A stretch of DNA of 64,000 nt from Mesorhizobium sp. (GCA_004020645.1 SAQL01000007.1:124001-188000), one strand, 5' to 3'; numbered from the stretch's first letter, positions 9,497 through 18,356 are shown. Made by a program: numbers and translations. The notes: generated by a model not told the origin, from the letters alone.

Positions 9497-10519
9497 ATGC
9501 ACTACCGATCGATCTCCGACATGAACGATGCCATTGTCAGGAACCTTCACCGGTTGCCGCGCGATATCGACCTGGTGGTCGGCGTTCCCCGAAGCGGCAT
9601 TCTCGCCGCCACGCTGCTCAGCCTGACGGCGAACATCCCGATGACCGATCTGGACAGTTTCCTTGCCGGAAAGATCTATACTTCGGGGGTAACCAAACGC
9701 CGGGCCGCGCTCGACCGGCAGGCTTCCGACATGCGCAAGGTTCTGGTGATCGACGACAGCGTCAGCGGCGGCGCCGCCATGCGCGAGGCACGCAGCCGCG
9801 TAGAGGCCGCCGGCATCAAAGCGGACTTCACCTTCGCCGCGGTGTTCGGCCTGCTGCCACAGCACGAGGAAACCGACATCGTCTTGGAAGTCGTGCCGCA
9901 TCCAAGGATGTTCCAGTGGAATTTCATGCACCACAAATTCCTCGCGCAATGCTGCGTCGACATCGACGGCGTGCTCTGCCTGGATCCGACCGAAGCGGAG
10001 AACGACGACGGCCCGGCCTATGAAAAATTCCTGAGCGAAGCACTGCCTCTCTTTGGCCCGACCCGCAAGATCGGCTGGCTCGTTACCAGCCGGCTTGAGA
10101 GATACCGCGCGCTTACCGAAGCATGGCTCGCAAAGCACGGCATCGAATACGACAAGCTGATCATGCTTGACCTGCCGAGCAAGGCGGAACGGCAACGGCT
10201 TGGCGTGCATGGCAGTTTCAAGGCCGATTTCTACCGCAAATCCGATGCCATCCTGTTCATCGAAAGCGAGCACCAGCAGGCGCTAAAAATCGCCAAGCTT
10301 TCCGGCAAACCGGTGCTGTGCGTGGAAACGCATGTGATAAATTATCCCGATACGTTGTCGCTTCCGGCACTTCGACAGGCGGCACGCAACCTTCCGGACA
10401 GATTGCAGGAGATCAGTTCGCCCGACGGGCGCAAGACGGCGATCAAGACCGTCGCGCGCACGCTGCTTGGCGAACGCGGGTACGAGACGCTCAAGAGCCG
10501 GGTCAAACGACCGGCCTGA
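9497..10519 (+). CDS. Phosphoribosyltransferase-HAD fusion, probable ribofuranose-adding enzyme
   Basis: The 340-residue protein has two domains. Residues 1-130 are a PRTase fold, with VVGVPRSGILAA (about 30-41) and the PRPP loop VLVIDDSVSGGAAM (about 79-92). Residues 150-300 are HAD-like, with motif I DIDGVL (about 155-160), motif II VTSR, a conserved lysine in GSFKADF and an acidic ESE motif. Bacterial ribofuranose in polysaccharides is known to come from PRPP through a PRTase that adds phosphoribose and a HAD-type phosphatase that removes the 5-phosphate. This protein looks like both steps in one chain. It lies 38 bp after the flippase gene and is co-oriented with it. The acceptor is inferred to be the lipid-linked EPS unit. 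A nucleotide-salvage role is less likely in this context. Confidence 0.72.
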   Translation: MHYRSISDMNDAIVRNLHRLPRDIDLVVGVPRSGILAATLLSLTANIPMTDLDSFLAGKIYTSGVTKRRAALDRQASDMRKVLVIDDSVSGGAAMREARSRVEAAGIKADFTFAAVFGLLPQHEETDIVLEVVPHPRMFQWNFMHHKFLAQCCVDIDGVLCLDPTEAENDDGPAYEKFLSEALPLFGPTRKIGWLVTSRLERYRALTEAWLAKHGIEYDKLIMLDLPSKAERQRLGVHGSFKADFYRKSDAILFIESEHQQALKIAKLSGKPVLCVETHVINYPDTLSLPALRQAARNLPDRLQEISSPDGRKTAIKTVARTLLGERGYETLKSRVKRPA

Positions 10520-10540
10520 GCCTGGTTTCGGGACTTAAAC

Positions 10541-10620
10541 CGCGTCACGCGACGCGTTTTAAGGTTTGTTTTATGCAGTCGTTGTCCCAAATCCGCTACG
10601 CACTTTTGAGCGACATGCAT
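10541..10620. repeat. Dispersed palindromic repeat between convergent genes
   Basis: Two palindromes stand side by side: CGCGTC-ACGC-GACGCG (10541-10556), then an imperfect hairpin from ATGCAGTCG (10573) to CGACATGCAT (10620) with the core CCGCTACGCACTTTT. The same core occurs at 59515-59529. The element fills the gap between the ribofuranose gene and the convergent GT4 gene and touches the GT4 stop codon. Confidence 0.7.
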
Positions 10621-11699
10621 TAGGCGGCTTGCCGCGAAGACTGTCGTGTCGCCCTCTCTAGCATCGAGAAGAAGGTCGCGAACTGACCCGCCGGATCGAG
10701 TTCCGGGCGCTCGGAGAATGCGCGCGCCGCCACGGAAAGCCGCCGATATTCCTGGCTGTCGGTCCACAGACGCCTGACCACTGCCACCCAGTCGGCGAGT
10801 GGGGCGTCGTAGTCCAGCACCACGCCACCGGAGCCGACCGCTTCGGGCAGCCCACCACGACGCGAGCCGACGACGGGAATGCCGCTGCAATGCGCTTCCG
10901 ACGCCACCCGGCCCCAGGCCTCTTCCCATTTGCTGGGTGCGAGCAGGATTTTCGTGCGGCCATAGACCGTCTTCATATCGCTGGTCCGGCTCTCCAGCGT
11001 GACGTTGCCGAGCGGCGCGATCGTCTGCTCGATCCGGGCCCGATGATCCTCATCGAGCTTCCAGCTTTCGACGAACAGGAATGGGATTTCGGAGCAGGCG
11101 GCGGCGATGCGCACCGCAAGCTCGAAACCTTTTTCCTCATAGGGGTTGATCAGCGTGACAAACGCACCCGTCGTCGGCGTGCTGTAGAGTGCGGGATTGA
11201 TGGTCGGCGGTATAACCGTCGAATCGATATCGAATTTTGCCTTGTAGGAGCGCGCTGTGAACTCGGAATTGGCGATGTAAAGCGCCGAATGCAGCTCGCG
11301 CAGATCGCCGCCCAATTCATGAAACTCGACATTCCTCAGATACACGACCAGCGGTACGCCTTCGGCCTGCAGCGCCTTGCCGATCGGAACCGACTTGTGG
11401 CACTGGACCACGGCGACGTCCGGCCTCAGCTTTTCGATGGCAAAACCCGCCGCCTCCCAGGGAAACCAAGCCCGCACGACCGGATAGCCCGGATAGCTGT
11501 CGATGACCGCGCGCTGCCTCAGGAGCTTCATCTTGGCGCGCGCCTTGTAGCCGAAGACGCCCTGGCCGAACAGCGCGGCGAGCACCGACGCCTCATGTCC
11601 GTGCTCGATCAGCTGCTCGGCAAGATGATGAGTGCTGGACTGGACACCGCCGCTGAACTGGGGCGTGTAACCGTTGCCGCCTGCAAAAAGCACTTTCAT
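10620..11699 (-). CDS. Family 4 glycosyltransferase (GT-B) of the EPS locus
   Basis: The 359-residue GT-B enzyme has an N-terminal GGNGYTPQFSGGVQSS acceptor motif and the C-terminal donor motif of GT4 enzymes: APSKWEEAWGRVASEA, then GSRRGGLPEAVG near residue 285. The start ATG at 11699 is preceded by CAGGAG. It is the last gene of a minus-strand run from the coiled-coil gene through exoK, the UDP-glucose dehydrogenase and the GMC pair. Its neighbours make it a candidate for transfer of glucuronate or another side-chain sugar, but the donor cannot be read from sequence. It is convergent with the PRTase-HAD gene. Confidence 0.8.
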   Translation of the reverse strand: MKVLFAGGNGYTPQFSGGVQSSTHHLAEQLIEHGHEASVLAALFGQGVFGYKARAKMKLLRQRAVIDSYPGYPVVRAWFPWEAAGFAIEKLRPDVAVVQCHKSVPIGKALQAEGVPLVVYLRNVEFHELGGDLRELHSALYIANSEFTARSYKAKFDIDSTVIPPTINPALYSTPTTGAFVTLINPYEEKGFELAVRIAAACSEIPFLFVESWKLDEDHRARIEQTIAPLGNVTLESRTSDMKTVYGRTKILLAPSKWEEAWGRVASEAHCSGIPVVGSRRGGLPEAVGSGGVVLDYDAPLADWVAVVRRLWTDSQEYRRLSVAARAFSERPELDPAGQFATFFSMLERATRQSSRQAA

Positions 11700-11775
11700 G
11701 GTTTCGGCTCCTGTCGCATTCTCAAATTTACGGACGATGACGGATCGCTTGTTTACGGATGACTGCAACCCGCCT

Positions 11776-12225
11776 TCAGGCACCCTGCTGCATCTCTAGA
11801 TCGGCGAACGGATTGGTGCATGGCTGCCATCCGGTGAATCGGATCGGGTCGGTTGGCGAACTGCGCCGGGCGTAGTCGGTCAGCATATGGAACTCGGCAA
11901 TGACCCAGCGGTCGAAATGCCCCAGATCCTCTTTTTTCCGTTCGGGCAGCAACCGGCGGGCGGCGCCCAATTTCAGCGCCTCAAGCAGAGTGACCGCATC
12001 GCCCAGCTTTTCGTTTGGAAATATCCAGGGATTCCGCTTCTGGAACTCCAAAACGAACTGCTGCAAATGCTCGATGCGCATGTTCAGCCTGCCGAAATAT
12101 CTCTCGAGCGTGACGCGCACCAGGTCCTCGTCCGAAAGCGAGGAAACGGCGGCGTAGGCGATGCCGGTCGTAGCAACTCCGCCAGCCATGATGGCCAGTG
12201 CCGCGCGTCGCGAAACCTTGATCAT
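11776..12225 (-). CDS. Small Tat-signal partner subunit of the GMC oxidoreductase
   Basis: The 149-residue protein starts with a twin-arginine type signal (SRRAALAIMAGGVATTG, residues 5-21). A short helical domain follows, resembling in size and layout the small subunit of membrane gluconate/fructose dehydrogenases. The ATG at 12225 overlaps the stop of the GMC gene by 4 bp, so the two are translationally coupled. In known three-subunit dehydrogenases the small subunit carries the Tat signal and takes the flavoprotein out with it. I infer the same here. No cytochrome c subunit gene is visible nearby. Confidence 0.65.
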   Translation of the reverse strand: MIKVSRRAALAIMAGGVATTGIAYAAVSSLSDEDLVRVTLERYFGRLNMRIEHLQQFVLEFQKRNPWIFPNEKLGDAVTLLEALKLGAARRLLPERKKEDLGHFDRWVIAEFHMLTDYARRSSPTDPIRFTGWQPCTNPFADLEMQQGA

Positions 12226-13682
12226 CCGGCCATTTCCTTTCCCGCTATCCGACTCGCCGCCCGCAAGGAGAGGGCTGCCGCGGTCAGGCTCGGGTTCGCA
12301 CAGGAGCAGCTTGGATATGTGCTCGAGCCGACGACAACAAGGTTCCTGAGCCGATGGTGGATCATGTCGCGGTCGACAACCGAATCCGCCGGGCTCACGC
12401 CCATCCTCAACGTGCCCTGGACGTGCGACTCGGTCCGCCGGATGCCGCGATCGAAAATCTCTTCGACCGGCAGCGGAGCCAGAAGCGCCGGCAATTTCTC
12501 CTTTGCCCGGGCCATGCCCTTGACGGCGTAGTCGGATGCCCCCTTGAAACTGATGAAGGCGTTTTCATCCTCGTCAAGGATCACGAGATTTTCCGGTTCA
12601 AGCAGGTTTTCTGTGACAATGATGAGGGGAAGCGTCTGACGGACACGTCCCTTTTCCGGGCGCATCCCATGCTGCCAGCGGTTTTCGAAATAAACCAATG
12701 CCGCCGCATGCTGTGACCTGTGGGAGCCGTCATAAAGGCCGAAATTCAGGCCGGTGGTGATGGTGCTTCCGTCGAAATTGTCGACACCGTCGAGATAGGC
12801 CTCGAAATTCCATCCGTAGGATTCGTGCAGGCCGCGCCCGACGAATTCGCCCGACAGGCCGGACCGCAGCATGATTGCCGGGCTCTGTATGGCATTGGCG
12901 CCCAGAATGAAAAGGTCGCCGCTGACCGAATATTCCTTGCCGTCATGCACGAAAGTGACCGACCGGACGGATCCGCCGACGTGGTCGAGCCGACGCACTT
13001 CAGCACCAAGGCAGACCGAAACGTCGGGATGCTCGAAGACGTGCATCAGGCCGTTGTTGGCGGTGAACTTCGCGTCGACCGGGCATAACCCGCATCGCAA
13101 ATTGGCGCAGCACGAAGACCGCTGCGCGGTCGGCACCCGCGCCCTCGCCGTCGGCACGACAAAATGCCGGTCCGGCTGCGCCGCTTTCATCATCCGGTCC
13201 GGCGTCGACATGCGATGCGGTGGCTGTGGAAACGGCCTGGAACGCGGCATCATCGCCGCCATGTCGGGGTCACCTGAAATCGACATGACGTCCTCTGCAT
13301 CGCAGTAGAACGGCTCGAGCTCGTCATAGCTGATCGGCCAGTCGTTGCCGATGCCGTAGAGGCTTTTCAGCCTGAAATCGTTTGGATGAAAGCGCGGCGT
13401 CTGCGCGAACCAGCAATTCGTCCCGCCACCCAATCCGATGGTGTAGTTCCACGGCTTGTCGGAGTTTGTCTGGTAGGTCGTTTCTTCGTCGATGTCGGTG
13501 TTGGCGTCCTGGTCGAGCTGCCATTCATGCGTGTTGTGCCGGCCCCATTCCAGAACCAGAATGCGTGCCTTTCGCCGCTTGGCGAACTCATGCAGGAAGA
13601 ATGCCGAACCGAAACCGGAACCGATGACGACAAGATCGAAATGTTCGTCAGCGATCTGTTCGGGCCTGATGCCCAGCACCAT
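12222..13682 (-). CDS. GMC-family FAD oxidoreductase
   Basis: The 486-residue flavoprotein has the FAD-binding motif VVIGSGFGSAF at about 18-28 and the GMC C-terminal signature NLVVVGSSTYPSCSCANPSL near residue 455. It also has a cysteine-rich stretch CCANLRCGLCPVDAK near residue 200. GMC enzymes oxidise alcohol groups of sugars and related compounds. It has no signal peptide of its own, so the coupled downstream Tat subunit may export it. It lies directly after the UDP-glucose dehydrogenase gene. Such an enzyme is absent from the succinoglycan gene set. I infer oxidation of an EPS sugar, possibly C5 of ribofuranose to give riburonic acid. Confidence 0.8.
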   Translation of the reverse strand: MVLGIRPEQIADEHFDLVVIGSGFGSAFFLHEFAKRRKARILVLEWGRHNTHEWQLDQDANTDIDEETTYQTNSDKPWNYTIGLGGGTNCWFAQTPRFHPNDFRLKSLYGIGNDWPISYDELEPFYCDAEDVMSISGDPDMAAMMPRSRPFPQPPHRMSTPDRMMKAAQPDRHFVVPTARARVPTAQRSSCCANLRCGLCPVDAKFTANNGLMHVFEHPDVSVCLGAEVRRLDHVGGSVRSVTFVHDGKEYSVSGDLFILGANAIQSPAIMLRSGLSGEFVGRGLHESYGWNFEAYLDGVDNFDGSTITTGLNFGLYDGSHRSQHAAALVYFENRWQHGMRPEKGRVRQTLPLIIVTENLLEPENLVILDEDENAFISFKGASDYAVKGMARAKEKLPALLAPLPVEEIFDRGIRRTESHVQGTLRMGVSPADSVVDRDMIHHRLRNLVVVGSSTYPSCSCANPSLTAAALSLRAASRIAGKEMAG

Positions 13683-13781
13683 CAGATAGGACCCCCTGTT
13701 GATAGGAGCGTGTTCATCGAGGCCCTCGTGACCGTCCTTGATGTCCGAGCCGGTCTTGCCACCGGCCTTTCCCGCATGGTC

Positions 13782-15113
13782 TCACGCCGCGATCCTGCCG
13801 ATGCTGTGGTATTCGATGCCATGGCGCGCAATGACCTTCGGATCGTAGAGGTTTCGGCCATCGAAGATGATGGGCGTGGACAGCGCATCCTTCATCGCGT
13901 CGAATGAAGGCGCCCGGAAGCTCTTCCACTCAGTGGCAATCAGGAGCGCATCGGCACCGCGCAGCGCTGCCTCCTTGGTCCCGCACAAGAGCAGATCTTC
14001 TCGCTGCCCGTAGATGGCCTGGCATTCCTGCATCGCCTCGGGATCGTAGGCCTGTATTTTGGCACCGGCCTTCCACAGCGCTTCCATCAAGACTCGCGCC
14101 GGCGCCTCGCGCATATCGTCCGTATCGGGCTTGAAGGCCAAGCCCCACAGCGCAAAGGTCCTGCGGTTCAGATTTCCCTCGAAACGGCGGTTCACCTTGT
14201 CGAACAGGACCGACTTCTGCTCGTTGTTGCGCTCCTCGACTGCGCGCAGCACCTTGGCATCGAATTTGACGCCTTCCGCCGTCTTGATCAGGGCCCGCAC
14301 ATCCTTGGGAAAGCACGAGCCGCCATAGCCGAGGCCTGGATAGATGAAGTGGTAGCCGATGCGCGGATCGCTGCCGATGCCCCTGCGGACCTCCTCGATG
14401 TCGGCGCCCAGCTCCTCGGCCAGATTGGCCATTTCGTTCATGAAGCTGATCTTGGTCGCCAGCATGCAATTGGCCGCGTATTTGGTGAGTTCGGCGCTGC
14501 GCACATCCATCACGATCATCTTCTCGTGGTTGCGGCTGAACGGGGCGTAAAGCTCACGCATCACCGCCTCGGTGCTCTCGCTGCTGGTGCCGACGATGAT
14601 GCGGTCGGGCTTTGTGCAGTCGGCCACCGCGGAGCCTTCCTTGAGGAATTCCGGATTGGAGGCCACGTCGAAAGTCAGATCCTCGCGACCCCGCGCCTTC
14701 AGCGTCGCGGCGATCCTCGCCTTTATTTTTTCACAGGTGCCGACCGGCACGGTCGATTTGCCAACGACGATCTTGGGTGCGTCCATCTCCCGGCCGATGG
14801 CCTCGGCGACGGCCAGCACATATTTCAGGTCGGCCGAACCATCCTCTCCCGGAGGGGTGCCGACAGCGATCATCTGGATCTCGCCGTGCTTGACCGCCAC
14901 TGCGGCATCAGTGGTGAACTTGATGCGGCCGGCCGCGTGGTTCTCCTTGACGAGATTTTCGAGCCCGGGCTCGAAAATCGGGATGAGGCCCTGGTTGAGC
15001 CGCTCCACCTTTTTCACGTCGATGTCGACGCACACCACCTGGTGTCCGAATTCGGCAAGCACAGCCGCCTGCACGAGACCGACATAGCCAATTCCAAAGA
15101 CCGTCAAATTCAT
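13782..15113 (-). CDS. ugd: UDP-glucose 6-dehydrogenase
   Basis: The 443-residue enzyme oxidises UDP-glucose to UDP-glucuronate with two NAD+. It has the N-terminal Rossmann motif VFGIGYVGLVQA, KSTVPVGT near 139-146, and the catalytic cysteine in YGGSCFPKD near residue 260. It provides an acidic sugar donor, which suggests that the EPS contains glucuronic acid, unlike pyruvylated and succinylated succinoglycan. It is 62 bp downstream of exoK on the same strand. In other rhizobia this activity is called rkpK. Confidence 0.95.
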   Translation of the reverse strand: MNLTVFGIGYVGLVQAAVLAEFGHQVVCVDIDVKKVERLNQGLIPIFEPGLENLVKENHAAGRIKFTTDAAVAVKHGEIQMIAVGTPPGEDGSADLKYVLAVAEAIGREMDAPKIVVGKSTVPVGTCEKIKARIAATLKARGREDLTFDVASNPEFLKEGSAVADCTKPDRIIVGTSSESTEAVMRELYAPFSRNHEKMIVMDVRSAELTKYAANCMLATKISFMNEMANLAEELGADIEEVRRGIGSDPRIGYHFIYPGLGYGGSCFPKDVRALIKTAEGVKFDAKVLRAVEERNNEQKSVLFDKVNRRFEGNLNRRTFALWGLAFKPDTDDMREAPARVLMEALWKAGAKIQAYDPEAMQECQAIYGQREDLLLCGTKEAALRGADALLIATEWKSFRAPSFDAMKDALSTPIIFDGRNLYDPKVIARHGIEYHSIGRIAA

Positions 15114-15175
15114 TCGGGTTTATTCCTGTTCAATGCTTGGGACGGTTCTTCCGCCCGGCCGGTTTAGATTGGGCT

Positions 15176-16045
15176 TTACTTTATGCTGCATGCCAGCGAT
15201 TCCGGAAACTGGCATGGCTGGCCGAGTGCCGTGAATGCGACGCGATCCACTTGCAAGGTGAGCTTGCGGCCCGGATCCGAAAACGGTCCCAGCCATTCCG
15301 TCATCGTGTCGCTGCCCCAGAGGCTGAAGAATATCTTTTGCGCATGGCTGGGCAGCTTTGCCGGATCGGTGATCGTGTTCACCAGTTGACCATTGACGTA
15401 CCAGCGCAGCCGGTCCTTCTCCCAGACGAAGGCGTAGTCGTTGAAAGCCTTGTCGGTGCCGCCAGCTACATCCACCACTTTCTCGTTGTTGCCCTTGCCT
15501 GCTATGTAGGCGTTGACCTGCACCTTGGACGTGTCCTTGGTCAGCACCTCGAAGTCGATTTCATCCCACGGCTGCTTATCGGTGGGGCCGATATAGGAGA
15601 AGAAGGAGGCGTTGATGCCGGAGCCCGAATCGGTTTTCATCCGCGCCTCATAGGTGCCATAGCCGAAGCGCTTCTTGGTCTGGATCTCGCCGCAGGCAAA
15701 GTCGCGATCCTTCACCTTCCGTTTTTCGAAACTAAGCGTCAGCACGCCTTCGGAAAGCTTGACCTGGCGTTTGGACCAGATGCAGTTCTGATACTTGCCG
15801 TTGGCCCAGCCGTCGGCAATGTACCAACGCGCACGGTCGAAGCTGGTGAAATCATCGACGAACGATGGCGCAGTCGGGATGTCCTGCGAACGGGAAGGGG
15901 TCGGGCCTGCAATCAGGCTGCCGAGTGCGACCAGCAGAAACGCGCCGCCCGAACATAGCTGCCTCAGGTTCCGTTGCCTGATCGTGCGCGTGAACGGCCT
16001 GTCACCGGTTGCTGGGGTGGACGTGCTTTTCGGATCCGCATTCAT
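15176..16045 (-). CDS. exoK: ExoK-like family 16 endo-beta-glycanase
   Basis: The 289-residue GH16 enzyme has an N-terminal hydrophobic signal (about 30-50, LCSGGAFLLVALGSLIAG), so it is exported. The catalytic motif DEIDFE stands at about residues 166-171, with both catalytic glutamates present. ExoK-type enzymes cut nascent EPS into shorter chains outside the cell. It follows the coiled-coil gene and precedes ugd. The ATG at 16045 gives the complete signal sequence. Confidence 0.88.
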   Translation of the reverse strand: MNADPKSTSTPATGDRPFTRTIRQRNLRQLCSGGAFLLVALGSLIAGPTPSRSQDIPTAPSFVDDFTSFDRARWYIADGWANGKYQNCIWSKRQVKLSEGVLTLSFEKRKVKDRDFACGEIQTKKRFGYGTYEARMKTDSGSGINASFFSYIGPTDKQPWDEIDFEVLTKDTSKVQVNAYIAGKGNNEKVVDVAGGTDKAFNDYAFVWEKDRLRWYVNGQLVNTITDPAKLPSHAQKIFFSLWGSDTMTEWLGPFSDPGRKLTLQVDRVAFTALGQPCQFPESLACSIK

Positions 16046-16225
16046 ACCAAACTCACCTTTGTGCTGTGCGCCCCCAACCCAAAGTCGACGTTCAAACCAT
16101 GACGAACGAGATGATCTTGACCGTCTGCCAATACCTTCCTTGTGTTGCCTGTTTTTTTGTCCTGTGCAGCCTTTTGCTGTGGCACCAAACCTCTTGCCCG
16201 TGGCGCCACCGAGGATCCTTGAAGT

Positions 16226-16624
16226 TCACCCCGTGCCGGCAGCCGGCTTGGCGAAATCAGCCTTGGTGGTCGAGCTACGCTCGACGCTTTCGTCGAAGAT
16301 TGCATCCAGCGAATGACGGAGATCCTTCATTAATTCGTTCTGGCGCGCGAGCGCCGCGATGCGCCGCTCGCAATTCAGGATCGACTTCGTCAGTTCGCTG
16401 ACCTCGGCGGATCTACTGGAGGAGGCCGCCCCATTCTCCATCGCCTCGACCAGGAAGGCCGCGTTGGTGGCCTTGGTCCGATAGCGATTCTCAAGGCCGT
16501 TTTTCTCCGCCTCGACCTCGGCTGCGATCTGGTCAAGCAGCTTTGCCAGGCGGTCAAGGCGCGAGATGTCGGTCTGCCTGTCTCGGGCCGGATCCCTTGA
16601 TCTAAAGCCGAATATCGAGGCCAT
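16226..16624 (-). CDS. Hypothetical coiled-coil protein of the EPS locus
   Basis: The 132-residue protein has no recognised family. It is rich in charged heptad-like helix from about residue 20 to 115 (DRLAKLLDQIAAEVEAEKNGLE, then ELTKSILNCERRIAALARQNELMKDLRHS). It has no signal peptide or membrane segment. It is the first gene of the minus-strand run that leads into exoK. A shared EPS motif lies about 150 bp upstream at 16773-16788. Reading frame, position and composition support a real gene, but its job is unknown. Confidence 0.6.
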   Translation of the reverse strand: MASIFGFRSRDPARDRQTDISRLDRLAKLLDQIAAEVEAEKNGLENRYRTKATNAAFLVEAMENGAASSSRSAEVSELTKSILNCERRIAALARQNELMKDLRHSLDAIFDESVERSSTTKADFAKPAAGTG

Positions 16625-16772
16625 CCGCTCAGGTTCCTGTCATGGTTGGCTTGGCGCTCATGGTCGGCCTGAGGCCACCCCCGTGCCCGTCCGGGCCAAC
16701 AAAATCTTGTCGCATCGTCCAGCTCCTCTGACAGGGGGACATTTTCGGGCCGATTCAAACAGCCAACCAAAA

Positions 16773-16788
16773 TTGCTGCACCGCAACA
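16773..16788. promoter_or_regulatory. EPS-locus shared motif upstream of the coiled-coil/exoK run
   Basis: TTGCTGCACCGCAACA differs by one base from the copy at 7821-7836 and from the inverted copy upstream of exoY (19166-19180). It lies in the 285-bp spacer between the second ExoO-like gene and the coiled-coil gene; no gene is seen in that spacer. Confidence 0.5.
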
Positions 16789-16909
16789 TACATGCCATCC
16801 CCAAGGCGAGTAGGCAACCACCTAGTGTGGCGAATCGGAAATTCGCATCACATTGGGGCGGGGTAAGGGCCTGTTGACAGGATCGGCATGGCACGGGCTG
16901 CGGACAAGC

Positions 16910-17923
16910 TTAAGCCTCGCCGGCCGGGCTGGTTGCGGCCATGAGAAAGCGTAACGGCGGCACAGGCTGCTTTGAGCCAAAGCCGACGCGGCGAAACAGC
17001 GCATCCAACTTGTCGGCGGCCACGCCGCGAATGATGGGGATAAGGTTGGATTGGCTGGCCAGGGCGTAGGCCGCAGCCGATGTCAGCCCCTGCTCATTCT
17101 TCACGTCGAGGAAGTTTCGCAACCGGTATTTGTCGCGTACCTGCCGTTCGTGCCTTCTGAGCACGGCTTTAGAACCTTCCGGCAAACTGTCGATCGCCAG
17201 CAGCGCCAGATCCGCGTCGGCCAGACGCTTGAGATCCTGCGTCTTGTGCTGGCCGCTCAGGGAGTCCGGGCGGACGATCGCGCCATAGCCGCAGGACCTG
17301 ATGACCTTGAAGCGCGCACCGCAAGCCACCGCGCGCGCGTAGAGTTCATAGTCTTCGCCCAGTCGCAGGTTTTCGTCATAGTGCAGCCCATGCCGGTCGA
17401 GAAAAGCGCGGCTGATCACCGGCTTGAGGAAACCCAACTCACCTCTCTGCACACGGCGACTGGAGATGTTGCCTTCGATGAAACGCTCGAAATCGAGGAA
17501 CTCCGGATCGGGCGAGAACCGCGGAGCGGCGATTTTCGAGACATCAGTTGCCGCGTCGTCTCTGATCATCATGATATTGTCCGCGGCGAAATCCCAATCA
17601 GCGCTGGCGAACAATTCGCGAAATCTGCCCGCAAGAAAAAAATCGTCGGCGTCCAGAATGCTGATGAACGGCGATTTGGAGCTGGCGATCGCGGCGTTGC
17701 GGGCGAAGGAGGGGCCGCCGTTGACGTCAAGCCGGATTACGGAAAGCCTGGCGCTGCCATCGTCGGCCCCCCGAGCGACTTTCGCGGTATCGTCGGTAGA
17801 GGCGTCATCGACGACGACGACTTCCGCCACCTCCGGCTCGCGCAATGCCGATGCGATGGCAACCGGGATTGTCCGCGCCGCGTTGCGGGCAGCGATGATC
17901 ACGCAGACCTGGGGTTCTGTCAT
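16910..17923 (-). CDS. Second ExoO-like family 2 glycosyltransferase
   Basis: The 337-residue GT2 enzyme has VCVIIAARNAARTIPVA at the N-terminus, VVVDDASTDDT (about 33-43) and ILDADD near residue 88. LGFLKPVISRAFLDRHGL followed by LGEDYELYARA aligns well with the ExoO region at 3671-4639, so the two are paralogues. I chose the ATG at 17923, which has AGAGG upstream; the longer frame to 17944 has none. It should add another hexose to the repeat unit. Possible equivalents are ExoU or ExoW of other rhizobia, which I cannot tell apart here. Confidence 0.8.
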   Translation of the reverse strand: MTEPQVCVIIAARNAARTIPVAIASALREPEVAEVVVVDDASTDDTAKVARGADDGSARLSVIRLDVNGGPSFARNAAIASSKSPFISILDADDFFLAGRFRELFASADWDFAADNIMMIRDDAATDVSKIAAPRFSPDPEFLDFERFIEGNISSRRVQRGELGFLKPVISRAFLDRHGLHYDENLRLGEDYELYARAVACGARFKVIRSCGYGAIVRPDSLSGQHKTQDLKRLADADLALLAIDSLPEGSKAVLRRHERQVRDKYRLRNFLDVKNEQGLTSAAAYALASQSNLIPIIRGVAADKLDALFRRVGFGSKQPVPPLRFLMAATSPAGEA

Positions 17924-18356
17924 CAATTCGCCTCTCGACTGCACGGTAGCTCCGATTCCTCGCCCCTCCCCGTTGAATGTCCAATGCAGCCCTCGTTCTC
18001 AACGACTGCCGGCTGTTTGAAAAAGCGTCAGCCGGCGCTTATGCTGCAGGTGCGAAGCATCGTCAAAATCATTCGCCCCGTCCAGTCTTTCCTTTCGGTG
18101 TCGCCTCGGCGTAAATCGATGGGCGATGAAATGCCAGCGGACGGACGGGCCGCTTCGCACACCGTCCCTGCTCATTCTGGATGGAGCCGTCAGCGCACTC
18201 GAATCGCTGATCATCAGGTCGATCGACAGAGTTTAGGCAATATTAGGGGCTGATCAGAGGATCCGAGGCTGAAGGAAAAATCCGGAAGCCGGTTGTCCAG
18301 GATGTTGTCGGGCGAGCAGTCCGCCAGGAATCCGACTGACGCTACCTGTCGTCAGG
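17924..18356. other. Spacer without a supported gene
   Basis: This 433-bp stretch between the GT2 start and the exoX stop shows no convincing gene on either strand. It has one 8-bp hairpin, GCCGGCTG...CAGCCGGC (18009-18035). The promoter of the GT2 gene should lie here. Confidence 0.5.

Noticed and set aside
18009..18035. Hairpin GCCGGCTG...CAGCCGGC as a transcription terminator
   Set aside because: No T run follows on either strand, and its position upstream of the GT2 gene does not suit a terminator of a known gene.
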